Source: Anaspis maculata
Lineage: Eukaryota; Arthropoda; Insecta; Coleoptera; Scraptiidae
NCBI GenBank assembly: GCA_949128115.1
Contig: OX421963.1
Coordinates: 87,925,602 to 87,989,601 of the forward strand
Reading direction: 5' to 3'
DNA length: 64,000 nt
Of the stretch, positions 10,030 through 20,900 are shown piece by piece. The notes beneath the pieces were generated by a model. It made no database searches, was not told where the DNA came from, and was given only the letters and a program-made list of their open reading frames with translations. Positions within the stretch are counted from its first letter, which is position 1, and each line of letters starts with the position of its first letter. Both the position numbers and the translations under genes were made by a program.

Positions 10030-11850
10030 ACATGTGAAGGTTGAATCAAGGTATGTATTGCCCAGAGTTGTGGGGTGAGTCTGTCGACATTCTAGATTGA
10101 AAGAATGATCTGCAATGTTTCGAGATCTTCCCGAACGTTTCAGACTATTCCTGAACATTCCTAAACATACCGGACCATTCTGAAATGTTGGAATGTTGTG
10201 GAATGATCTCGAGTGTAACACAAAGATTTGGAATATTTCTGAACGTTTCTGAACATTCCAGAATGTTGTAGATTGATCTCAAATGTTTCACAATCATCTG
10301 AAATGTTTCGGGATGTTTCCGAACATTCCAGAATATACTGGAACATACTGGGATGTTGTGGAATTATCTTTAATACTCTCGAATGTTCTGGACAAATGTT
10401 CTAGACGGTTCTAGATATTCTGAGGGGTGAAACTTCCAGCCCTCGAATTTTTCAATGGCACGCTTTTCAGGTAAAACCGGGAACCATCTTCATGGATTAG
10501 AGAAAACTTTATGTAATCTGGAATGTTTTTTCATAATGATCTGGAATCGTCGGGAATGTTTCCGATCGTTTCAAACTATTCCCGAACTTTCCAGGACATA
10601 TCGCAATATTCTTGAGTGTTTTGGAACGATCTCGAATGTTCCGCGATATTTCCGAACGTTGTAGATCATTTCTAAACATCCCAGAACATACCGGGATATT
10701 CTGGAATGTTGTGGAATAATCTCGAATACTCTCGAATATTCTGAACGAATGTTCAGACTGTTTCCGAATATTTCAGAACATATCGGAACATCTGAAATGT
10801 TGTGGAATGACCTTGAAGGTTCCACAATGATCTGGAATGTTCCGGGATGCTTTCGAACGTTCCAGACTATTCCCGTACATTCCAGAACATACCGGAACAG
10901 TCTGAAATGCTGTGGAATTATCTTGAATGCTCTCGATTCTTGAATGTTCTAGATTGTCCCATAAATTCCTAGGACTTTCCGACAATTCCAGAACATATCC
11001 GAACATTCCGAAATGCTGTTGAATGTTCTGGGATGTTTTTGAATGTTCCAGACTATTCCCGAACATTCCAGAACATACCAGAGCATTCTGGAATGCTGTG
11101 TCTTGTATTCTACACAATGATCTGGAACGTTTCGGGATTTTTCCGAATGTTTAAGACTATTTTTGAACATTCCAGAACCTGCCGGAACATTCTGGAATGT
11201 TGTGGGATAATCTCGAATATTCTCGAAGTCTCGAATGTTTTGGACGAATGTTGACTGTTCCCATGTATTCCAGAATATGTCGGAACATTCTGAGATGTTG
11301 TGTGATGCTCTCGAATGTTCCACAATGATCTGGAATGTTTCGGAATGTTTCCAACGTTTCAGACTGTTCCCGAACATTCCAGAGCATACCGGAGCATTCT
11401 GGAGTGCTGTGGAATGATCACGAATGTTACACAATAACCCTGAACGTTCCGGAATGATTCTAAACGTTCCAGATTATTCCCGAACATTCCAGAACACACC
11501 GGAACATTCTAAAATGCTGTAGGATGATCTTGGATGTCTGGGACGTTTTTGAATGTTCCAGACTATTCCCGAACATTGCAGTGCATACCGGAGCATTCTG
11601 GAGTGCTGTGGAATGATCTCAAATGTTACACAATAATCTGGAACGTTCCGGAATGTTTCCGAACGTTCCAGACCATTCCCGAACATAACAGAACATACTG
11701 AAATGTTCTGGAATAATCTCGAATACTTTCGAACGTTCTGGACTGAAGTTCAGACTATTCCCGAATATTCCAGAACATATCGGAACATCCAGAAATGTTG
11801 CGGAATGGTCTCGAATACGCTAGAATGTTCTGGACTGCTCTAGAAATCTC
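10030..11850. repeat. Degenerate tandem array rich in heat-shock-element-like motifs
   Basis: About 1.8 kb is built of diverged units containing GAATGTTC, GAACATTCCAGAACATACCGG, GTTGTGGAATGATCTCGAATGTT and TCCAGACTATTCCCG phrases in both orientations. At least eight perfect GAAnnTTCnnGAA sequences occur, at 10251, 10321, 11061, 11165, 11442, 11482, 11641 and 11763. A higher-order repeat is marked by AAACTTC(C/A)AGCCC...GCACGCTTTT...AAAACCGGGAAC at about 10428-10490 and 11848-11910. Open segments here on both strands are side-products of the repeat and show no protein-like composition. Confidence 0.75.
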
Positions 11851-11910
11851 TAGGGGGCGAAACTTCAAGCCCTTGTGTCTTCAAGAGCACGCTTTTAAGG
11901 AAAACCGGGA

Positions 11911-12174
11911 ACCTCCTCAAATTTTATTTTAATATTTTTTATATACTTATATTGATATTGACTATTGTCGATAGGTAGATTACCTTTCGTTACATAGACA
12001 GGAATAGACAGGAAGGTATGTAGGTATGCAACCAATTTGACACCACTTTATTCTAGTAGATTTCATACTTACCGGCTTCGTTCACAACTGCACCAACAGA
12101 TAGCGCTCGTGCATATACTCCTGTTCATGAAATGGAAAACATAGACGTATCCACGTCAAAATGCTCACATGTTC
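11911..12174. other. Intron sequence, nothing recognised
   Basis: AT-rich DNA with a TAGGTA-type repeat near 11970-12030. No gene, splice-flanked exon or inverted repeat is supported. Confidence 0.35.
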
Positions 12175-12784
12175 AAGATTTTGGGGTCACCCACAACCCC
12201 TATTATAGAGGGATGATTTCAAAACATCCTTGCAATGTTGAGATGTTCAGGATAGTATCGCAATGAGGATAGAAAAATTCATTGTCTTTACGTTCTATCA
12301 TTCAGAAGATACAGCCTTCGAACTTTGTAAGTATAACAATAATACCCTTGACATAAATGAGAGAAACGGGGTTGTAATGATCTGAAGGGGACTTATTATG
12401 CAATTGATTTGCACTGATGGTTCATTTGAACCGGTCTGTGATGATGAAGATGCAAGGTACCAGTAGAACGTGTCCTGTTTGAAACAGACCGCAAAGGGGA
12501 TTGCAGATGTTCACATGGAGTAGCGTCTCTTGATCAGTGGGATCAAATTCGATTAAAAGTTACTTTGTAGAGCAAAGTTATGCAGTTCTACCACATTTGA
12601 GCCAAGAACATGACCTTCGGAGAGAACTGGCATCATAAAACGTGAATTTGTCAAAAATGTACATAACTCCCTTGAAAACTTGGATGGGGGGATGGATGGA
12701 AGAAGTCAGATGAGGGGATGAATCAAAACCGTTTCGAGATATTCAAAAATTCATTGGGAAAGGATTTATGATTTTTTTTTAAAG

Positions 12785-13015
12785 TTGTGCAGTGTTGGAA
12801 ATTGACCATTTTGACTCTGGATTTGTTATCAATTACCCTGTACATGGTAAACAATGTCAACGTCCACATGACTCAGCATGGCATTTTGTAGCCAGAAGAA
12901 TGACATATCTGGCATGACCACATTCTTCAAAATCGGTTGGTTTTTCTACGAGACTTTTGATCTTGAGGTAGCGTGAAATTTTTGGGTGGACCAGGTCAAT
13001 TGATCACCTCTTCAG
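12785..13015 (-). repeat. Inverted copy of 3270-3520
   Basis: The segment carries CAATTACCCTGTACATGG, TAAACAATGTCAACGTCCAC and, further out, GAAATTTTTGGGTGG. All are reverse complements of blocks at 3270-3520. It belongs to the family with TACAGGGT motifs. Confidence 0.6.
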
Positions 13016-13456
13016 TACCGAACTACATCTTCTCGTAATCACTTCGAACAACTCAAAAATTTTGGAAGCTGTTCAAACTTTTCCATTCTTACAGTAGTAA
13101 CTACCTGATTGATGCGACCTGTATAAAATACTAAACATCTGTATGTTGAACAGTATGTGGCATATTATAGCTCAAGAGAGAAGCAGAGAATCATTCGGAG
13201 TAGTCTACGAATCCAGGAGTTTCCCACCTTGAATGTGACTGAAATCTCTCCGATTGAATTGGCGAGCACTTCTACTAAAACGACACGATAACGTCCTCAA
13301 AATTTCATGTTGCCATGCCAAACGGACGCCCCTCCTAAGCGCCCGTCATTTAATCAACATCACTCAACTCTGATGTCCCGGAAAATCATCAATTCCTCCT
13401 ATACGCACTTAAACCCCGGGCCCGGGGCGGGATTATCATATCAAGTCGGGACTTAC

Positions 13457-13723
13457 AGTTAACGACGAGCGATGCCTTGGCAGTGATGCTTCCGACTAAA
13501 TTCTCGGCGGTGCAGATGTACAGTCCCTCATCCGAAGTTTGGACGTTATCTATAAGGAGCGATTTATCATCCAGGATCCTCGCCCGGCCTATCGGCATCT
13601 TCCCGTCCTCCCTGCGCCACAGCACCGTCGGCACCGGCTCCCCGTCCACGGCGCACTGGAACACCACCTTCTTCCCCAGCAGAGCCACCACATCCTGCGG
13701 TTCTTTATTGAAGAAGGGTTTCA
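13457..13723 (-). CDS. robo: Roundabout receptor exon: Ig3
   Basis: This exon encodes the third Ig domain of Robo. It reads KPFFNKEPQDVV, then VVFQCAVDGEP with the first cysteine, VPTVLWRREDG with the core Trp, IGRARILDDKSLLI, and DEGLYICTAENLVG with the DxGxYxC motif and second cysteine, ending SLVVN. A first cysteine, Trp and DxGxYxC make a complete I-set fold. The acceptor AG is at 13724-13725 and the GTAAGT donor at 13451-13456. It enters and leaves in phase 1 (267 bp) and joins Ig2 with a G|TG valine and Ig4 with a T|CA serine. The RARIL and DKSL phrases are shared by insect Robo Ig3 domains. Confidence 0.95.
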
Positions 13724-15268
13724 CTGCAACGAAAAAAGAAAAACCGTCATATAAAATCCAGTAAAATGCGAGTGTGTGTGTTATTCCGGAGGGTTTCCTT
13801 TATGCGTTTCGATTTCCACAACTCAAAATGGGTGGAAAGGGAGAGAACGGATATGCGGCGAGGATATGCGGGCTCAGGAGCAGCAACAGCGGAATTTACG
13901 CACAGATCGCAAAGAAAACATATCGGATGCGTCGGTGGATATACAGGACAGGTTTGTGGGGGCGACTGAGCCTCAGCAAAGCAGCATTTCCGGTTATCCA
14001 CGTACCGATAACAAACGATGCGGTTTTCGGGTTCCGGGCAAGAATCGCTTGTATTTGTTTGACTGGTGTTGTGCAAGTACGGTGCGAATCGAACGTTGGT
14101 GGACGAACATGTATCATGAATAATTAGGCAATTAATTCCGCGGCGTGAATTAATGATCGGTGCAATAATTGAATAATGCAGGGCAACACTCAGGATGCAC
14201 TGAATAATTCAAACCCCTTGTGCATAATGGACCAGCGACACCATTAACACAGCATACCGAACACTGAAGGGGTAGGAAGCTATATGGCATCTGACCCTTC
14301 TGGTGTTTGATGCGCGCGTTTGCAATTTTATCGAACAACAAACAACCACTGGTCAATCGCGGATCAGTTTTTATACCATTGCGGTGTTTGAAGAATGTAA
14401 AAACGTAGTAAAAACTCTTCGCCGACCGAAGAATAGCTATAGACGGTTAGTTTCGTGAAACAAAAAGGTTATTTGAGCCAGCAGAAGCGATCGAAGGAAG
14501 TGATACGCTTACAGAAAAACATTGGTCCTTCGAGCCGGATCGAGCCCAAAGGGCCTCCGAGCAACAAAGTTCACCCACGGGATTGAAAATTCACTTTGGT
14601 CCCTTGGTATATATTATGCTATTTATTTCGCAATATCAGGACAAAAAGTAGATTTTTGTTTCCTTGGTTCATCCTGGGGTCCCGTTTCAAAAATAAATGC
14701 ACTATAAGCCATTATGTTGGAGCGCACGCTCCCTTCCAACGCGAAACTTCTAGAATGAATATTACTCGTAGATGGAAATGATACTTCGGTATTGCGAGAA
14801 TTTTTGTTTACTTGTATACGCCAAGGAAGTAAAGTGAGTTTAGGGTCCGAGGGCAGCAATTCACCGAAAGGAATAAGAACTCACTTTACTCCCTTGGTGT
14901 ATAAAGAACTATTTGTCGTCCCATTTCAATTGATGAGTTTCGCATACAGAATGAATGCAGAGATCCATCAGGTCGATAATACAGTTGTTCATATTTCCGG
15001 GTCATTTGGTATATTATCTCGATTTCACGTCTAGTTGATTGTGAGGATCTTCCAGGTAGGCAATGGAGCAATAATAACTGAAATTGGTCGGGATATAATC
15101 CTAATCGACCAGGAGCAACCAATTTTGAGTATTTTGGTTATTCACTTTTTGGCCGACAGATTCTCAATTTGGTACCAAGTTTCACTGTAGAAATTTTTCA
15201 AGTTGGCAACAAATCAAGAATTATCAAAGTCGATCAATGAATAACCCTAATGCAGCTAGGTCACCAAT
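13724..15268. other. Intron sequence upstream of Ig3, mostly single-copy
   Basis: This is the 3' end of the Ig2-Ig3 intron. Open stretches on both strands at 13750-14130 overlap in several frames and lack splice or domain support, so I treat them as chance. A small inverted pair, CCAAGGAAGTAAAGTGAG (14821) and CTCACTTTACTCCCTTGG (14881), with related TCACTTTGGTCCCTTGG at 14591, suggests a short hairpin repeat. Otherwise nothing is recognised. Confidence 0.4.
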
Positions 15269-15707
15269 GGGGAACTATAGTGGTAAACGCTCGAAGTAAT
15301 GGCGCTTGTGTTCCATGCACCCCAGCTGTCATTAGTGTCATTTTAAGCGTACATAACCTCAACTATGGAAGTGTTATTCCATTTTCATTTGTCAGCACTC
15401 AGCATATAACCAGCGGTTTGCGTCACTTCGTGAATTAAAAAGCAGAGAAAAGTCGAAAAGTCGACAAACGAAAAATAGCGGTGAAAAAAAGGTAGTGCCG
15501 TGTTGAGTACCAGGCTGCACCTTTGCACCAGCTCTTTTTTTCCTCTCAGTGGGGCTCCTTTCCGCCTCGACTCTTCTTTGAGCACTAGCACTTTTCCCCT
15601 TTCCGTACATTTCTTTGAGGGAGGTTATGTACGATAACTGTCAAGAGTGTCAATATGGGTGCATGGAACACGTCGCCCTCTACAATCCGTTTTGCCTATA
15701 GTTCCCC
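15269..15707. mobile_element. 439-bp MITE
   Basis: The termini are GGGGAACTATAG (15269) and CTATAGTTCCCC (15707). The inverted similarity continues inward through GTGTTCCATGCACCC, AGTGTCA and GTACATAACCTC, giving arms of about 100 bp. The centre is unrelated, AT- and A-rich sequence. No transposase frame is present. The target duplication is unclear (AAT on the left, ATT on the right). Confidence 0.7.
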
Positions 15708-16477
15708 ATTCAGGGTCTCATATCTCATATCAGGGTCTCTTGGCAATATCACGTCGTGCTACAACTTTGTGATTCAACAATCGATTTGTTCCATCCTTGC
15801 TTCAAGTCACGCCTCTGAACCAAGATCATAATATAACGTGAATCTTGACTAAGAATCTGTCGCCCCAAAGACCCTTGAAATTCAGTTCAAGGACTTGTCA
15901 AATGTCAAAAGGTGAGGGAAAAAATGACCGCAGCTTCTCAGCAGGTAGATTTGTTGTCCCTGAGTTGGCTTCCTAGAGTATTTTTACTTATTCTCATCAA
16001 TTTATGTTAACGAGTTCAGAAAATAATATTCAAGGGCGTCATTTTTTAGCATAAAAAATGGCTGAAACAGACTGCGGATTAGCTGCAGAGCGAAAGAGAA
16101 ACAGATAGATTATTGTGGCGCGAGTTACTGCCAAATCTGTGCAGCTAAAAATGTAACAAAAAATGAGTTATTTAAATCTGGGCAGGCAAAAGAATGAGGG
16201 TCTTTTTTTCGAAAAATATATAAAAATTTTGAAAAAGAAAATCGAGTTTTTGAATTTGAATTTTGAAATTTTGTAATATTTATACTATTTCATACCCGAT
16301 TTTAGAAAACCCTTCTTTTTTTCCATTTTCCCACTCCACTGGTTTACATGAAACTCACGTTTGAAGAAAAAACACTAGAAAATGCCGTCCATAAGAACTG
16401 TTTTCATGAGTAGGGGAACAAGAAGAGTTCTACATCGGTTTCAAAGTCATTAGGATGTTGTTTGACTGCGTACTTTC

Positions 16478-16515
16478 TGTGTATATCTGGTTGCATAACT
16501 TCTTAGTGCGGCATT
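16478..16515 (+). repeat. Short repeat, inverse of 24702-24737
   Basis: GTATATCTGGTTGCATAACT and TCTTAGTGC at 16478-16507 recur inverted as GCACTAAGAAGTTATGCAAC and CAGATATAC at about 24706-24735. It lies outside the larger inverted pair 17076-17225 / 24523-24664. This suggests both flanks of the LINE come from one repeat family, with extra sequence on the left. Confidence 0.5.
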
Positions 16516-16689
16516 TGCACGACTTTGGTTTTTTGGCTGTCACAAGATTAAATCTGCATGAATGATCACTTCTGTGGTATCAAAATGCTGTCAACACATG
16601 AGGCAACATTCTTGTAATACGTTGGTGTTAGTCCCCAAAAATGCAACTTTGTAACAGCCGAAGAAACATGAAATTTCGAAATACACGCA

Positions 16690-17020
16690 CAATAGTGTAA
16701 TTTGTCGACACAACGATTTGTCTTTTGACATCGCCTGTTACATTTTGGCGGGAGACTTGAACTCTGCCTTTTTGGCATCCCAGAGCGTCTTTTTCATCTG
16801 ACATTTGAGCGAAGCCCACTAGTTTTCTTGTTAACAGCAAGCATCTGGTTGGATAACGTGCTAAATCTGGAGTATTTGGCGGACTTTTCAACATCTGCCA
16901 GGGTAAGCACTGTGGCGGGAGACTGTGTCTCCTTGGCATTTCGCAGGGCGCCTCTCATCTGACGTCACATACATTTTAGGCTTCAATTTTTGATTGCCGA
17001 GAGCGCGTTTCATCCGTCTT
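16690..17020 (-). pseudogene. Relic with a repeated protein-like motif, family unknown
   Basis: Read on the minus strand from about 17020, three related segments appear: RMKRALGNQKLK, QMRGALRNAKETQSPATVL and QMKKTLWDAKKAEFKSPAK. The middle one continues open through LTLADVEKSAKYSRFSTL and LSNQMLAVNKKTSGLRSNV before a stop. At DNA level GGCGGGAGACT and CATCTGAC recur about 165 bp apart. The composition is protein-like, but I do not recognise the family. It could be a piece of a transposon-borne gene near the LINE's left flank. No intact frame exists. Confidence 0.25.
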
Positions 17021-17075
17021 ATCGCGTGTTATAGGAGTAAAACAATGAAACATGTGTAATTTTATCAAGGAACCA

Positions 17076-17225
17076 CAGGGTGATCCACCGAGAGTCCCTC
17101 CGTTAGAATTTTCTCTAATAGAAGAAACTGACAGGGGGAGAAATTTTTCGTAACAATTTTTCCTCAGTGATTTTTCCCGTAGGATTCAAATTTGGACACC
17201 AAAATTTTCTATATCTTGCAGAATA
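17076..17225 (+). repeat. Flanking repeat, left copy
   Basis: This begins ACAGGGTGATCCACCGAGAGTCC and ends just before another ATACAGGGTGAT at 17220. It matches 24523-24664 in reverse complement (GATTCAAATTTGGACACC, AAAATTTTCTAT, CCCGTAG). It also loosely resembles the direct-orientation segment at 22541-22690. The repeat brackets the LINE on both sides. Confidence 0.6.
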
Positions 17226-17339
17226 CAGGGTGATTAAAAAACATTCAAATTGTTTTGACACCCTCTATTCAAACATTGGAAGTAATGCGGTTTTTTCTTT
17301 TGAGTCCGAATAATATTATTTAATATGATTGTGATTATG

Positions 17340-17395
17340 ATCATATCGTCGCCTTCCTGACATAGTGACGTATCTCAGTTTTCCGAGTTTTGCGT
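17340..17395 (+). repeat. Short repeat, inverse of 23185-23225
   Basis: The blocks CATATCGTCGCC, TTCCTGACATAGTGACGTA and TCTCA are the inverse of TGAGATACGTCACTATGTCA and GGAGGGCGACGATAT near 23193-23222. This is another inverted pair across the LINE. Confidence 0.5.
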
Positions 17396-17958
17396 AAAAG
17401 CACTTTAAACATTTTGATCATAGGCGTATGGCTGTAACTTTGATGTGAGTGGCGACAAAAATATCACTTTTCTGAAATATATAGCTTGGTTTATGTGCTA
17501 TCCACGAGTGGTCATGAACATTTTAAAAAAAAATTAGGCATTTCTTTTGGTTAATGAGGTAATGTTGTTTAATGTGATACGCTGCTTTGCACAACGATGT
17601 AAAACACCGATTCAAGTTATTTCGCTTCACTACAACTTACATGAACAATAGTTGGTTGTTTGCGTAATTGTGTAATGTGATAATGATGATAATGATAATA
17701 GTATATATTTGTCTTCACCATTCGGTATACAAAGATAAAAGAAATTGCACTTAATAATAAAAATAATGTACAACAACAGTAGTATTCAAAATGTTTCCAA
17801 ACAATACAATACCATATACACAATACATATCAATCGAAAGATATTTTTATCTCTAATATTAGAAAAGTTTTATAAAACTATAGGAAATACATATAAAGGA
17901 TTTTAAATGTGCCGAGAGAGTTTTAATTTAAGAGGGAGGCAGAACAGAGGGTGAACCT

Positions 17959-20900
17959 TCATTCCTCGATCAGTGCTGCAAACTTAGTAACTGCGGAGAC
18001 GAAATTGTAGATGTTGTTGATTTTTTCTTTGTCGAGATTTGTGAAAACAGAATGGAAGTTCTCATATGTGATTCCTGTTAATTGGCCGAGTAACCAGTGA
18101 CTTCTTGGTTGGGCAAGAATAGGGCAAGTGCAAAACAAATGGAAGAGGTCGTGGACGAGTCCGGTGTTACAGAAAGGACATGGTTCATCTTGGTCGATTA
18201 CAAGTTTGGTTTTGTTTATATAAAGTCGCAATTTTGCATGGTAACCGAGCTTTATTTGGCTAATAAGTCGAATTCTATTGATGGGAATATGGAGAGCCAG
18301 GTAGTGATTGTGATTCATCGAATGGACAGTGTTTCTAAGGATGCTTCTGTATATTCTGCTGTAAGGTGAAGTGATTGCATTGTTTTTGTCTTTTGTTTTC
18401 AGGTGTAATGTGCAGATATCTAAGATTTCTGTTATATCAGACTGGGTGAAGAGTGAGTCATTATTGAGGAGATGCGTTATATTGTTATTCTGCAACAGGT
18501 TTCTGAATTGCGTGAACCAATTGTATTTAATGTTATTGGTGGGGGACGAGTCTAAATTCTTCAATCTATTAAGACAAAGTTTGGGTAGTCTTGAGCTCGG
18601 CATCTTCTGCACTTTGTACCACCATCTAAGGGAGCTTTTTATAACGTCAAGTTCCATGTGATTCAGATCCGCTTCGAAGCGTACAAAGCTGTTTGGAGTT
18701 GTTGCGGGTAAATGTAAAAGAGACTTTATGAACTTGACTTGGACCTTTTCTAAATTTTCGATGTGTCTGAGGGACCAAACTTCAGATGCGTAGAGGAGAG
18801 TTGTTTTTACCAGAGATTGGAACAGTTTAATTTTTGTCTGCCATGAATCAGATTTTCCACCTGTTAGTATTTTGAACACACTGCCGATTGCGACCGTCGC
18901 CTTCGAATTAAAGTGTCCCTGTGCCTTCAGAAACAGGCCCGACGAGCTGAACGGGACACCCAAGTACGTAAATTTGCTGACTATTTCAAGTTTTTGTGAT
19001 CCGTAAAAATAGTTATCATTGTATTGGGGTGGGCCTTTACTGAATATCATTACTTTGGTTTTATCTGTGTTGACAGTTAAATGAAGTCTTGCCGAGAATT
19101 GTTCTATAGCTTTAAGTTTGTTTTGCAAGTCAACTGGTGAATCTGCGAATATGGCGATATCGTCAGCATACATCAGCGCGATGACATCCACAATCCCATC
19201 TATGTTCAAACCTCCAAAACCAAGACCCCTCATATAGGATTCGAGTTCGCCAATAAAAAGGGAAAAGAATAGGGGACTAAGAGGATCTCCCTGAAGTACT
19301 CCCGTGGTGATTTTGATCTTGTCGGTGAGCCCAGCTCCCGTCCTGACCCGAACGAAAGCATCACCGTAAGCCCTGCTGAAAACCCTGACGAATTTTCCAC
19401 TGATTCCCAAAAGGTACAACTTTTCCCATAAAAGACTATGTTCAACAGAATCGAACGCGGATCTAAAGTCGATAAAACAGACGTAAACCTTTCTTTTCCG
19501 TAATCTGAGATGCAGCTGGATGATGGATGTCAAAACAAATATATTATCGATGCAACTCCTCGCCCTTCGAAATCCCGACTGACTTTCCGGGATCAATTCT
19601 TTTTCCTCGGCCCACGCATTCAACCTCAAAAAGAATATCTGGCTGAAAAGTTTGGGTATGGTGTTACAAAGAGCTATCCTTCTGTAATTGACAGGATCTT
19701 GCGTATTGCCCTTCTTATAAATCATAGAAAAAATGCAATCATTCCAGCCGGTTGGTATAAATTCCCTATTAATGATATCGTTAAACAAAAGTAAGAGAGA
19801 CCGTCTGTGCTCAAGGGGTAGGGCTTTTAGGAATTCATTGCTGATCATGTCGGGTCCGGAAGCTTTCCCGTTTTTTAGGTGTGACAGGCAGACGTTCAAC
19901 TCAGAGAGGGTTATGGGGTCGTCCAAAAAAGGGTGTGAAGCGTCGAAGAAAGTGTCAATCGGAGAATTTGGTCGAAAGTAAAGAGACGCTATATGTGTCT
20001 CCCACACTGATGGTGCTATTGGGTTTACTCGCGGCGTTCGATTAAAAGAGCGGACCGTTCTCCAAAACTCAGAAGCATCCTTCACATTCGAAAGGGCCTG
20101 TCGTCTACTAGAATAGTAATTGTTTTTTCTGATCTGAACTGTAGTTTTGAAACTTTTTTTTGCGTCTATATATTCGGTCAAAAAGCTATCTTGGAATCCA
20201 TTTTTTTTACATAATTTTAATTTGGTTTTGGCTGTTTTTTTTGCTTCTCTACAAGGTCTATCGAACCATGGTTTGGAATGGCTATTATTAGATGTACGAG
20301 TTCCTCGGTGCGTGACTTTTAACATCCCTGAGTTGCAGGCTGCATTTCTAACATTTTCTATAAAAGTATTCCGATGTTCCTCGACTGACGAGTTTTGTAT
20401 TATATTTATGCTGTTGAGCGCCGCCACGTATCTACCTTTGAAGTCCTCACGCCATATAAACTTTACCGAGTAATTCTCCACAGGGTCACCTTTACTCGAA
20501 ATTAATGGGGCTTGCCACCGTGAGCCATGGGAGAGACTGATACAGCATGGAAAGTGATCGGAGTTGAAAAGTTTGTCAGTTACAAGAAAGTCTTGGAGTA
20601 AAATCTGCCCCTCCATGTTTGACCAACACAAGTCCACAACACTCTTACCATTTTTACTCACAAAAGTGTACCCGGCAGGGGAGTCACTAGGGGATCGACC
20701 ATTCAACACGAAAAAGCCTTTCCCGGTCAAAATGTCAAGGAACTCTTTGCCTCTTTGATTATGCGTTTTGTCCGCGGTGGTTCTAGAGTTACTAAAGCCG
20801 TTGCCTTCCATGGTACCTTCCTCCATCTGGTTACCGTAACCGATTCTAGCGTTGAAGTCGCCCGCCAAAAAAACAGGAACATCGCGATCCGTTACCCTCT

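Larger units (their letters stand above)
8757..12697. mobile_element. Composite element with about 490-bp inverted terminal arms
   Basis: Left arm 8757-9245 and right arm 12175-12697 are inverted copies. Shared blocks include TTTTCAAGGGAG, GATCATTACAACCCCGTT, ACAAAGTTCGAAGGCTGTAT, GATACTATCTTGAACAT and ATCATCCCT...TATAATAGGGGTTG (in inverse on the right). Between the arms lie the foldback at 9259-9842, the GAATGTTC-rich array at 10030-11850 and short unique pieces. No transposase is seen. The left arm abuts the LINE relic, suggesting insertion into it. The target duplication was not found. Confidence 0.6.

Noticed and set aside
10455..11686. Overlapping open frames on both strands in the GAATGTTC array
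   Set aside because: They arise from the stop-poor repeat text and have monotonous, non-domain composition.
13750..14130. Overlapping frames just upstream of the robo Ig3 exon
   Set aside because: They are open in up to five frames, show no recognised domain, and the intron acceptor for Ig3 lies directly beside them.
18097..20758. Plus-strand frames opposite LINE ORF2
   Set aside because: They are antisense shadows of the ORF2 coding sequence.
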